Assembly: GCA_903860855.1 (NCBI GenBank)
Contig: CAIOSF010000060.1
Location: 1-9,812 of the forward strand
Origin: an uncultured Alphaproteobacteria bacterium
Lineage (GTDB): Bacteria; Pseudomonadota; Alphaproteobacteria; Rickettsiales; Midichloriaceae
Length of the DNA stretch: 9,812 bases
Direction of reading: 5' to 3'
A program made the position numbers and the translations under genes. This document shows positions 1 through 6,186 of this stretch, piece by piece; positions within the stretch are counted from its first letter, which is position 1, and each line of letters starts with the position of its first letter. The notes under the pieces are model-generated. The model was not told the origin of the DNA. It did no database searches and worked only from the letters and a program-made list of their open reading frames with translations.

Positions 1-1
1 A

Positions 2-100
2 ATGATCACAATCTGGGCAGGAATTAATCGAGCTGGCCGTTATCAAGTGATTTTCAAAGATGACATCTGCATTAAATTAGATGCAAGTATGTTAAATTAA
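2..100 (+). pseudogene. Possible remnant of a Tc1/mariner (IS630-type) transposase, cut by window edge
   Basis: The plus strand is open from the window edge to a TAA at 98-100, giving 32 residues. The peptide begins MITIWAGINRAGR and continues with a short hydrophobic stretch (QVIF). This resembles the part of Tc1/mariner DDE transposases after the first catalytic Asp, where a V-M-V-W-(A/G)-x-I-x-x-x-G-R pattern is typical. In intact family members roughly 100 more residues follow, including the second catalytic Asp. Here the frame stops almost at once and I see no continuation in another frame, so this looks truncated. It converges on ychF. The match is from motif memory over a very short stretch, so chance similarity cannot be excluded. 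Confidence 0.38.
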
Positions 101-141
101 TAATAACTTTTTCCTAATCTTTCTTCTACGGATTCCATATC

Positions 142-1230
142 CTACCGATTAAATCGGAAATGAGCGATATCACCATCCTGTATGATGTACTCTCTCCCTT
201 CTAGCCTAGTCTTTCCCGCTTCCTTGGCCTTGGCTTCGCCACCGAGCTCTATATAATCTTTGCAATTGGTGATCTCAGCGCAGATGAATCCTTTTTCAAA
301 ATCAGTATGAATCTCCCCCGCAGCTTGAGGTGCCAATGACCCTTTCTTTATAGTCCAGGCATGAGCTTCTTTCGGACCTATAGTAAAAAATGTGGTTAAT
401 CCCAAGATATCGTAACCATAACGAACAATTTTGTTGAGGCCACTTTCATCCATACCCATGGCTTGCAAAAACTCTTGTTTCTCATTCTCATCTGCAAGAG
501 AGGAGATTTCTGATTCTATTTGAGCCGAAATGATAACGCATCGATTTGCTCCAGCGAATTTCTCCACTGCTCGTACATACTGATTACCGGTGGCTAGATC
601 TCCCTCAGCGACATTACAAACATAGAAACATGGCTTTGTCGTCAATAAATTAAGCATTTTGATGTCTTTTTCGCTTTCTTCCGCGATGATAGACTTGATA
701 TCCTCGCCATTAGTCATTTTCTCAATCAGCTTTTTTATCAGATCAACTTGTCCGGCAATTTCACGATCTTGCTTAGCTTTTTTCTCCATATTTGGCAGAC
801 GCTTTTGCAGGCTTTCAAGATCGGCCAGAGTAAGTTCAATGAGCAATATCTCAGCATCAGCGACTGGATCAACCCTTCCTTCAACATGGACTATATCATT
901 GTTATCAAAGCATCGTAAAACGTATACTATTGCATCCACTTCACGAATGTGGCCAAGGAATTTATTTCCTAGCCCGGCTCCTTCGCTCGCCCCCTTTACC
1001 AAACCGGCTATATCTACAAATTCTATTCTTGTTGGAATGAGTTTTTGCGAGCCCTCAATCTCAGCCAATGCAACAAGCCTGGCATCGGGGACGTTGATAC
1101 TGCCTACATTTGGCTCAATAGTGCAGAATGGATAGTTCGCTGCATCAGCAGTATCACTACTAGTAAGGGCATTAAATAGTGTTGATTTACCAACATTCGG
1201 TAGGCCTACTATTCCACATCTGAATCCCAT
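142..1230 (-). CDS. ychF: YchF/OLA1-family ribosome-binding ATPase (Obg-like P-loop NTPase)
   Basis: A 362-aa protein of normal family length. YchF is a cytoplasmic Obg-like NTPase that binds ribosomes and prefers ATP over GTP. The G1 P-loop GLPNVGKST is at residues 9-17, and the G3 region FVDIAGLVKGAS is at 71-82. The G4 position carries NVAE (206-209) rather than NKxD, the known signature of this subfamily and the reason for its ATP preference. A central helical segment lies at about 130-190 and the C-terminal TGS domain at about 280-362, ending in DYIELGGEAKAKEAGK...GDIAHFRFNR. The ATG is preceded by an AGAGGAAA ribosome binding site about 10 nt upstream. It follows pth, a neighbour pairing conserved in many bacteria, and is probably cotranscribed with it. 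Nothing in the sequence looks damaged. Confidence 0.97.
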   Translation of the reverse strand: MGFRCGIVGLPNVGKSTLFNALTSSDTADAANYPFCTIEPNVGSINVPDARLVALAEIEGSQKLIPTRIEFVDIAGLVKGASEGAGLGNKFLGHIREVDAIVYVLRCFDNNDIVHVEGRVDPVADAEILLIELTLADLESLQKRLPNMEKKAKQDREIAGQVDLIKKLIEKMTNGEDIKSIIAEESEKDIKMLNLLTTKPCFYVCNVAEGDLATGNQYVRAVEKFAGANRCVIISAQIESEISSLADENEKQEFLQAMGMDESGLNKIVRYGYDILGLTTFFTIGPKEAHAWTIKKGSLAPQAAGEIHTDFEKGFICAEITNCKDYIELGGEAKAKEAGKTRLEGREYIIQDGDIAHFRFNR

Positions 1231-1286
1231 TTTCTAGTTTCCTCTTTTTTATTTTCTATTTATATCAACTAAATATAGTTATGGTA

Positions 1287-1934
1287 TTATTTTATATTAT
1301 CATAATATTTGCGCATATTCATAGAGCAGTAATTCATTAAAACAGCAGCTTTATTATCAACAATCAGACCCACATTCTGCACCAAAAATTTCAACATATC
1401 ATCAACATTGCCTTTCTCATCCGAACGAAAGTCACTCAATACATAATCTGACACCGCCTGATAGTTTCCCGCCATTGTGTTGACAAGAGTACTATTGCTG
1501 CTCGCTGTGTCTCCCTCCCGTCCCAGCGATGATCTACCTATGCCAAATCTCAAACGATGATAATCATTTCCTAACTGAGAGCTTATTGAGGTTAGGCCAT
1601 TATGACCACCACTACTACCGCCTTTTTTTATTTTTACTCTAGCGAGAGCAAGATCTAGATCGTCGTGAACAACGATTAGCTCATCTGTGCTACCCTTGAA
1701 GAACCCAAGCATTTCTGCGAGGGGGATGCCGGAGTTGTTCATATAAGTAGCGGGCTTGAAGAGGATGATTTTTTTGGCACTGAGATTTATAGCAGCAAAA
1801 CTCCCATGAAATTTGGACACAAAACTAGTATCATATTTTTTAGCTAGATAATCTAAAAACATAAACCCAATATTATGTCTATTATCTGTATACTTAATTC
1901 CTGGATTACCCAAACCAACAAAATATTTAATCAT
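1287..1934 (-). CDS. pth: Peptidyl-tRNA hydrolase
   Basis: A 215-aa cytoplasmic esterase that releases peptides from prematurely dropped peptidyl-tRNA so the tRNA can be reused. Family hallmarks are all visible: FVGLGNPG at residues 5-12 with Asn10, the catalytic His20 in NRHNIGF, PATYMNNSG (61-69) with the substrate-binding Asn, HDDLDL (90-95) with the Asp91 that activates His20, and SGGHNGL (108-114) with Asn112. After RFGIGR (129-134) an unusual Ser/Asn-rich stretch of about 18-20 residues replaces the short HPG-type loop of typical family members before SDYVLSDF resumes. This makes the protein longer than the usual 190 or so residues. The ATG lies 44 bp after the ntrX stop and has no obvious Shine-Dalgarno sequence. 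It lies directly upstream of ychF, 56 bp away. Confidence 0.96.
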   Translation of the reverse strand: MIKYFVGLGNPGIKYTDNRHNIGFMFLDYLAKKYDTSFVSKFHGSFAAINLSAKKIILFKPATYMNNSGIPLAEMLGFFKGSTDELIVVHDDLDLALARVKIKKGGSSGGHNGLTSISSQLGNDYHRLRFGIGRSSLGREGDTASSNSTLVNTMAGNYQAVSDYVLSDFRSDEKGNVDDMLKFLVQNVGLIVDNKAAVLMNYCSMNMRKYYDNIK

Positions 1935-1978
1935 ACCAAATTTAGAATTAACCCGTTACTACATTGCTCATACCAGTT

Positions 1979-3319
1979 TCAATCAGGAACTCTAATCTTT
2001 AATAATTTTATTTTACGATGCAAGGCAGCCCTATCCATGCCAATAAATTGAGCAGTTTTGGCTATATTACCACCAAATTTGGCTATTATAACCTTTAGAT
2101 ACTGCTTTTCAAATAATCTCTTCGCCTCCTTGTAATCCATATTAAGCATGCTCAGAGCGTAGTTTTGCTCTTTTGATGTTATTCTATCTCTGATATTTTC
2201 GGCTGATATGATCAGTTCGCCATCCTCTGAGATATTCATAGGAATATTGCTCTTCGCAATAGCGAAATTAACGGCACAACTCTGCACAACATTGTGTAGT
2301 TCTCTCATATTACCAGGCCAATTATAGCTCAACATCTGAGCTATGGCATCGGCGGCGAATATACAGCTTTTTCTCATGAAATCAATGTTGCACTTGTCTA
2401 GATAATGTTTGGCAAGAATTGGTATATCTTGTTGTCTTTCCCTTAGGGGGGCCATATCAATCTGTTGCACGGCTATACGTAAGTAAAAACTATTGTTCAG
2501 TCTTCCATCCACTATAGCGGCATCACAATCACCTTCTGTCGCAGCCAAAAAACGAATATCGTTGCCCCTCTGCGACTGCATAACTTCGAGAAGTTTTGCT
2601 TGTATTGATAAGGGGATATCAAGGATCTCATCAAAAAAAACTGTGCCACCATCGGCTCTTTGTAGTAGAGATGATCCGCCAAGGAATAGCTGTTTTTCCA
2701 TACTCTCTTCGTCCATGCCCAGGGAATGAAAGGTAATGAACTCGTTATATGATCTAGAAGAAAAAGTATGGAGAAACTTTGCTAACATCTTTTTCCCAGT
2801 CCCAGATTCCCCTCTAATCAGTACTCTGCTATTACTGTTGGCAATGGATTTGGCTTTCTCTCTGAGATTTATGGCGAATCTTGATTCACCTATTATCTCG
2901 AGATCTTGACTCCTCATCTTAACATTAGCCTCAAGAAGCTTACTTGCTTCTATTGCTCTTTTGACGGTAATAATAAGCTTTTCTGCCTTAAATGGCTTCT
3001 CCAGGAAATCGTATGCTCCAAGCTTAATGGTATTGGCTGCTATCTCAATATTAGCATGACCACTGATCATCAATACAGGAACATTGCGGTGCATTTTTTT
3101 GATGGTTTTGAGTAAGCCTATACCATCCATATGGTGACCATCAAGCCAGATATCAAGTATTACCAGATTGGGCAACAAGTCTGGAGTGAGCTTGCTTAAA
3201 GCCGTCTCAACATTATATGCGGTATTAGTTGTATACCCTTCTTCTTTCAGTATATCAACAACTAAATCTCTTATATCGGCATTGTCATCTATGACCAGTA
3301 CAGTACTACTCACTACCAC
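1979..3319 (-). CDS. ntrX: NtrX-like response regulator, AAA+ sigma54-activator type with deleted GAFTGA loop
   Basis: A 446-aa cytoplasmic transcription regulator with three domains. The receiver (about 5-125) has the acidic pocket Asp11-Asp12, phosphoacceptor Asp56 in VILDIWLDG, and Lys108 in the KPF motif. The AAA+ domain (about 140-365) has Walker A GESGTGKK at 170-177, Walker B VFFDE at 227-231, PLRERQQDIP at 291-300 and WPGNMREL at 334-341. The C-terminal Fis-type helix-turn-helix is at about 400-440 (GGNIAKTAQFIGMDRAALHRKI). Between QLF (210-212) and ADGG (222-225) the sequence is about 11 residues shorter than in E. coli NtrC, and the sigma54-contacting GAFTGA motif is absent. NtrX normally works with sensor kinase NtrY, which is not adjacent here. 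The GTG start overlaps dnaQ by 14 bp and a second GTG lies at codon 3. The family is secure; the NtrX rather than NtrC label rests on overall resemblance. Confidence 0.88.
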   Translation of the reverse strand: MVVSSTVLVIDDNADIRDLVVDILKEEGYTTNTAYNVETALSKLTPDLLPNLVILDIWLDGHHMDGIGLLKTIKKMHRNVPVLMISGHANIEIAANTIKLGAYDFLEKPFKAEKLIITVKRAIEASKLLEANVKMRSQDLEIIGESRFAINLREKAKSIANSNSRVLIRGESGTGKKMLAKFLHTFSSRSYNEFITFHSLGMDEESMEKQLFLGGSSLLQRADGGTVFFDEILDIPLSIQAKLLEVMQSQRGNDIRFLAATEGDCDAAIVDGRLNNSFYLRIAVQQIDMAPLRERQQDIPILAKHYLDKCNIDFMRKSCIFAADAIAQMLSYNWPGNMRELHNVVQSCAVNFAIAKSNIPMNISEDGELIISAENIRDRITSKEQNYALSMLNMDYKEAKRLFEKQYLKVIIAKFGGNIAKTAQFIGMDRAALHRKIKLLKIRVPD

Positions 3320-3989
3320 TCGTACACCAAAGATGATTTTTAATTTTTTTCAAGAATTCCTGATGCAATATTCTTTCTGCATCAGATAAGTGAAATTGTC
3401 GCCTTTTATGCTGAGTGATTTTGCGTATATCACTTTTGCCTTGGTCTCTATTTAGCTCGATCTCAACCTGGGTTGCTCCATTCATGATGATATACACCGA
3501 AGCTAGGAGTTCGGCATCCACAAGAGCCCCGTGTTTATTTCTTGTTTCTAGGCTTACGGCAAATCTTTTGCATAAGGAATCAAGGCTTGCAGGTGAACCA
3601 GGATATTTTTTTCTTGCCATCAGCAATGTATCAACCACTCTATCATTCGTAATGGTTGGGAGACCACATATTGCGAGTTCATAGTTGATAAAGCTAATAT
3701 CAAATGCTGCATTATGTATGACTAGTCTACTATTACCTATGAATTGAAGAAAATCCCTAGCTATTTGAGAAAATAGTGGTTTGTCTTGCAAAAACTCACT
3801 TGCAATACCATGCACCCTCATAGCCTCTGCATCTATACCTCTTTGCGGATTGACATAAGCCTGATATGACCTACCAGTGCGTCTTTTGTTCTTAAGCTCA
3901 ACGCAGCCAATCTCTATGATTCTATGACCATCTCTTATCCGTAAACCACTAGTTTCCGTGTCTAGTACTATTTCTCTTATTTCTGACAT
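3306..3989 (-). CDS. dnaQ: DNA polymerase III epsilon subunit, 3'-5' proofreading exonuclease
   Basis: A 227-aa DEDDh-family exonuclease that proofreads for the replicative polymerase in complex with the alpha subunit. Exo I is LDTETSG with Asp10 and Glu12, exo II is VIHNAAFDISF with Asp97, and exo III is HGALVDAELLA with His153 and Asp158; all catalytic residues are intact. The tail after about residue 175 (basic, ending in a Lys-rich helix) is the region that in E. coli binds alpha. I do not see a clear clamp-binding motif in it. The ATG is 41 bp inside the end of coaE, with a weak purine-rich AGAGA site upstream, and the last 14 bp overlap the start of ntrX. The coaE-dnaQ order is common in alphaproteobacteria, which supports both calls. 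A stand-alone DEDDh exonuclease is the only real alternative. Confidence 0.94.
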   Translation of the reverse strand: MSEIREIVLDTETSGLRIRDGHRIIEIGCVELKNKRRTGRSYQAYVNPQRGIDAEAMRVHGIASEFLQDKPLFSQIARDFLQFIGNSRLVIHNAAFDISFINYELAICGLPTITNDRVVDTLLMARKKYPGSPASLDSLCKRFAVSLETRNKHGALVDAELLASVYIIMNGATQVEIELNRDQGKSDIRKITQHKRRQFHLSDAERILHQEFLKKIKNHLWCTSGSE

Positions 3990-4647
3990 GTTCTCTCAAA
4001 AATCTTGCAACACTATCGCGCACATACAATTTGCTGCCGTTAGTGTCAATAACGCAGTCCGACAACTCTATTCTTTGCTGATTAGTAAGTTGTGCTGCGA
4101 CTATAGCATTAAACTTTGAATCAGTCATACTTTTTCGCAACATCGCCCTATCTCTCTGCTTTTGTAAAGAGCACACTACTGATAGTACCACATCGTGTAT
4201 AACTTCCACCTTAGCTTCAAAAAACAGCGGAATCTCCAAAATAATTGGATTTGACTTATTAACCTCAATTTTCTGATTGCGAATCTTGGCAATTCTTGGA
4301 TGAATAATTGATTCCAATATTTTTCTCTTTTCTTGAGAAAAAAATACTATGTCACCAAGGATCTTTCTGTTTATTGTCCAATCATATGCTTCCGTATTCA
4401 AGGCAATAGCTTTGTCTGGCTTCGGATCTTGTACTGCCTTAGTGTTTAAGCGTCTTCTTTTTAGCCATGGAGATGGCTCAATTATTTCTTTCCCAAAAAT
4501 ATCAATCAATTCATATTTGCAATCATCAAGAGCTTGATGAGCCAAGCTATCACTGCTTATAGTCACAAAACCCATGCCGCGAAATATGGACATAACATAG
4601 GTCTTACCTGATGCTATACCACCAGTCAATACGATCGTATACCCCAT
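3949..4647 (-). CDS. coaE: Dephospho-CoA kinase
   Basis: CoaE phosphorylates dephospho-CoA with ATP, the last step of coenzyme A synthesis, in the cytoplasm. I place the start at the ATG giving MGYTIVLTGGIASGKT (232 aa), because family members begin just before this P-loop. Upstream in-frame options are an ATG at 4677 and a TTG at 4710; the latter would overlap atpE by 11 bp. None has a strong ribosome binding site. Other family signatures are SSDSLAHQAL in place of the usual D-A-D motif, INRKILGDIVF, KRKILESIIHPRI, EIPLFFEAK and a final CVIDTNG. Between FGKEIIEPS and TINRKILG there is a charged extra segment of roughly 30 residues not expected in the family. The gene follows atpE closely and overlaps dnaQ by 41 bp. 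Confidence 0.93.
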   Translation of the reverse strand: MGYTIVLTGGIASGKTYVMSIFRGMGFVTISSDSLAHQALDDCKYELIDIFGKEIIEPSPWLKRRRLNTKAVQDPKPDKAIALNTEAYDWTINRKILGDIVFFSQEKRKILESIIHPRIAKIRNQKIEVNKSNPIILEIPLFFEAKVEVIHDVVLSVVCSLQKQRDRAMLRKSMTDSKFNAIVAAQLTNQQRIELSDCVIDTNGSKLYVRDSVARFLREHVRNKRNSTRHGN

Positions 4648-4699
4648 ACGATTGGTGGTTATGCCTCGTGAGCTCATTCTGAAGTTATTCTGAGTTGTG

Positions 4700-4930
4700 T
4701 TAACTGACAAAAAACAACAGAAGCATAGCTATCATGAAGGCAAATAGACCCATAGCTTCAGCTAAACCAGCTCCAATAAAAGCGCTTTTCATCAACTGCT
4801 TCTCTACTGATGGATTGCGTGCTATTCCATTTATAAGAGATGAGAAAATATTTCCTACACCAATAGCTGCACCGAGCATTCCAAAAGCTGTTAGACCAAC
4901 ACCTATGTATTTTAACGCATTTAACTCCAT
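4700..4930 (-). CDS. atpE: ATP synthase F0 subunit c
   Basis: A 76-aa proteolipid that forms the rotating c-ring of the inner-membrane F1F0 ATP synthase. It consists of two transmembrane helices (about 8-30 and 51-75) joined by the polar loop ARNPSVEKQ (37-45). The ion-carrying acid is Glu58 in [11 protein letters not shown]. The residue after it is Ala rather than Ser/Thr, which fits proton rather than sodium use (inference). The glycine-rich packing motif [10 protein letters not shown] is in helix 1. The ATG has an AAGGAG ribosome binding site 11 nt upstream and a candidate sigma70 promoter further up. Its usual neighbours atpB and atpF/atpF' are not adjacent: mreC lies upstream and coaE downstream. 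Confidence 0.96.
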   Translation of the reverse strand: MELNALKYIGVGLTAFGMLGAAIGVGNIFSSLINGIARNPSVEKQLMKSAFIGAGLAEAMGLFAFMIAMLLLFFVS

Positions 4931-4941
4931 GAAATCTTTAT

Positions 4942-4947
4942 CTCCTT
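4942..4947 (-). promoter_or_regulatory. Ribosome binding site of atpE
   Basis: AAGGAG on the minus strand, ending 11 nt before the atpE ATG. It is one of the few strong Shine-Dalgarno sequences in this half of the window and fits the high copy number needed for subunit c. Confidence 0.7.
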
Positions 4948-4965
4948 ATAAAACCATAAGACTAT

Positions 4966-4995
4966 CTTATACAAGTATTTGCCAGTAATTTGCAA
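4966..4995 (-). promoter_or_regulatory. Candidate sigma70 promoter for atpE
   Basis: On the minus strand TTGCAA (4990-4995) and TATAAG (4966-4971) are separated by 18 bp, a reasonable -35/-10 pair. The -10 box ends about 35 bp before the atpE start. It would also serve the downstream coaE-dnaQ-ntrX genes. AT-rich DNA yields such matches by chance, so this is suggestive only. Confidence 0.4.
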
Positions 4996-5050
4996 GAGAT
5001 TTGGTTCAATATATGCTTTTGACCCTGTCTGAGAATTGGCCACTACATCA

Positions 5051-5896
5051 TCACTCCTCATTGTTTGTAACTACCTGAACCAATCCATCATTATCTTGAA
5101 TAGCTTGCTTAATTTTGCCAACATCAATGTTGGCAACCACTATACCATATGGTATGCCGTGACCATCTCCTGATGTGACGGCGATACGTTGATCACCCCA
5201 ATCATCCCTTGATAGATATAGCACCGTCAATGATACCTTTTCTTTTCCATCGCCCACTAGAACTCCAGATTTATGCGAAGGTAAAAAAACAACTGGAATA
5301 TGCAAATTAGGGTTGCCTACATAGAGTCCTTTGGCCGATTTTTCGCCCACTTTGGTAATTAGTCCTATCAAGTTGCCATTTTTTATAACGGCATTACCGG
5401 AATGAACGCAATTTTTGCTACCAACTGCCAAAACAAATGATCCTCCCAGTGGACCGAAAACTGAATTGATGATACGAGCTGTGAGGAAATTATAACTTGA
5501 TTCTTCTGCATATCCTAGACTCTTCTTCATGGATGTAATTTCATCTAATAAGATAGTTTTTTGATTCTGTAGATCTACAGAATTCTCTATATATGCTTCT
5601 ATTGACTGATATGGTATATTATGATGCCATGCATATAATTTATCTATACATAATCCTATAAGGCTATGTAAACCATGGGCTGGTCTTGAGATTATGTCAT
5701 CGAAGGTTGATAGCTCATCCTGTAAGGCTCCCTTGATGACTTGAGAGAATCGGCTCGTGTTCAGTATATATACTAGCAATAAGCATAACACAAACGCTAT
5801 GAATAGCCTTAGCTGCTCTCTAACGAAACGCAGAGACAAACGCAACACATGCCAAAAAAATCTCCTCGTTACATCTTGCCTCATTCTATTGATCAT
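5051..5896 (-). CDS. mreC: Rod shape-determining protein MreC
   Basis: A 281-aa inner-membrane protein of the elongasome, linking cytoplasmic MreB to periplasmic peptidoglycan synthases. A basic cytoplasmic N-terminus is followed by one transmembrane helix (about 31-46) and a predicted coiled coil (about 98-130, IENSVDLQNQKTILLDEI). The beta-rich MreC domain follows at about 135-275. Domain signatures include ARIINSVFGPLGGSFVLAVG, HSGNAVIKNGNLIGLITKVG, and IAVTSGDGHGIPYGIVV, which matches the family's V-x-T-S-G...P-x-G-I motif. Sequence divergence is high, as is usual for MreC. No clear Shine-Dalgarno sequence precedes the ATG, and a second ATG lies at codon 5. mreB, normally upstream, is not adjacent: a 290-bp non-coding gap is there instead. 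mreD is not downstream either. Confidence 0.87.
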   Translation of the reverse strand: MINRMRQDVTRRFFWHVLRLSLRFVREQLRLFIAFVLCLLLVYILNTSRFSQVIKGALQDELSTFDDIISRPAHGLHSLIGLCIDKLYAWHHNIPYQSIEAYIENSVDLQNQKTILLDEITSMKKSLGYAEESSYNFLTARIINSVFGPLGGSFVLAVGSKNCVHSGNAVIKNGNLIGLITKVGEKSAKGLYVGNPNLHIPVVFLPSHKSGVLVGDGKEKVSLTVLYLSRDDWGDQRIAVTSGDGHGIPYGIVVANIDVGKIKQAIQDNDGLVQVVTNNEE

Positions 5897-5993
5897 TTTT
5901 TAGTTATAAATATTCTCAATTAACTTTGCATATATAATGGATTTATACGTTTTTGCATTCAAATTCATACATATTAGTAGAAGGTATCTAGGA

Positions 5994-6003
5994 ACCAATT
6001 GGT
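5994..6003. repeat. 10-bp perfect palindrome
   Basis: ACCAATTGGT reads the same on both strands. It sits 13 bp from the larger imperfect palindrome and about 100 bp upstream of the mreC start. It could be an operator-like site or part of a larger palindromic element; no known site is recognised. Confidence 0.4.
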
Positions 6004-6016
6004 CATTCATCCGGAG

Positions 6017-6053
6017 CTCGTTTCTTTAGTGTTGGGTTCGCTATGATAACGAG
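6017..6053. repeat. 37-nt imperfect palindrome / candidate stem-loop
   Basis: The outer arms CTCGTT and AACGAG pair fully. A symmetric 4x4 internal loop follows, then inner arms TAGTG and CGCTA (one G-T wobble) around a 7-nt loop TTGGGTT. The arms are placed symmetrically. There is no T-tract directly after it in either direction, so a simple terminator is unlikely. It could be an intergenic palindromic repeat or a structured leader of mreC. Confidence 0.45.
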
Positions 6054-6186
6054 AAAACGATCTGCGAGATAGTATTATAAATTACAATAATTCAGGCCAA
6101 CGCTAGAAATATTAAACTATCGGTACTTAAAGACTTGCTAGAGAAATGAATTCTGGATGACAAATGCAATGAATAAGACGAGATTT

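Larger units (their letters stand above)
5897..6186. other. 290-bp intergenic region between pgeF and mreC
   Basis: No open frame of useful length and no tRNA-like fold is visible on either strand. It holds a 10-bp perfect palindrome (5994-6003) and a 37-nt imperfect palindrome (6017-6053). It must contain the end of the pgeF transcript and probably the mreC promoter, but I see no convincing hairpin-plus-T-tract terminator or -35/-10 pair. Confidence 0.6.

Noticed and set aside
101..141. Terminator after ychF
   Set aside because: Only a 4-bp stem (GGAT/ATCC) is visible, and it is not followed by a clear T-tract on the transcribed strand.
659..1135. Open frame of 158 codons on the plus strand inside ychF
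   Set aside because: Antisense to the strongly supported ychF, Ser/Ile-rich low-complexity product, no family resemblance.
4648..4710. Upstream TTG (4710) or ATG (4677) start for coaE
   Set aside because: They would add 10-21 residues before the conserved N-terminal P-loop strand and lack a ribosome binding site; kept only as alternatives.
6011..6053. tRNA-like GGTTCG motif in the intergenic gap
   Set aside because: No acceptor stem, D arm or anticodon arm can be fitted around it.
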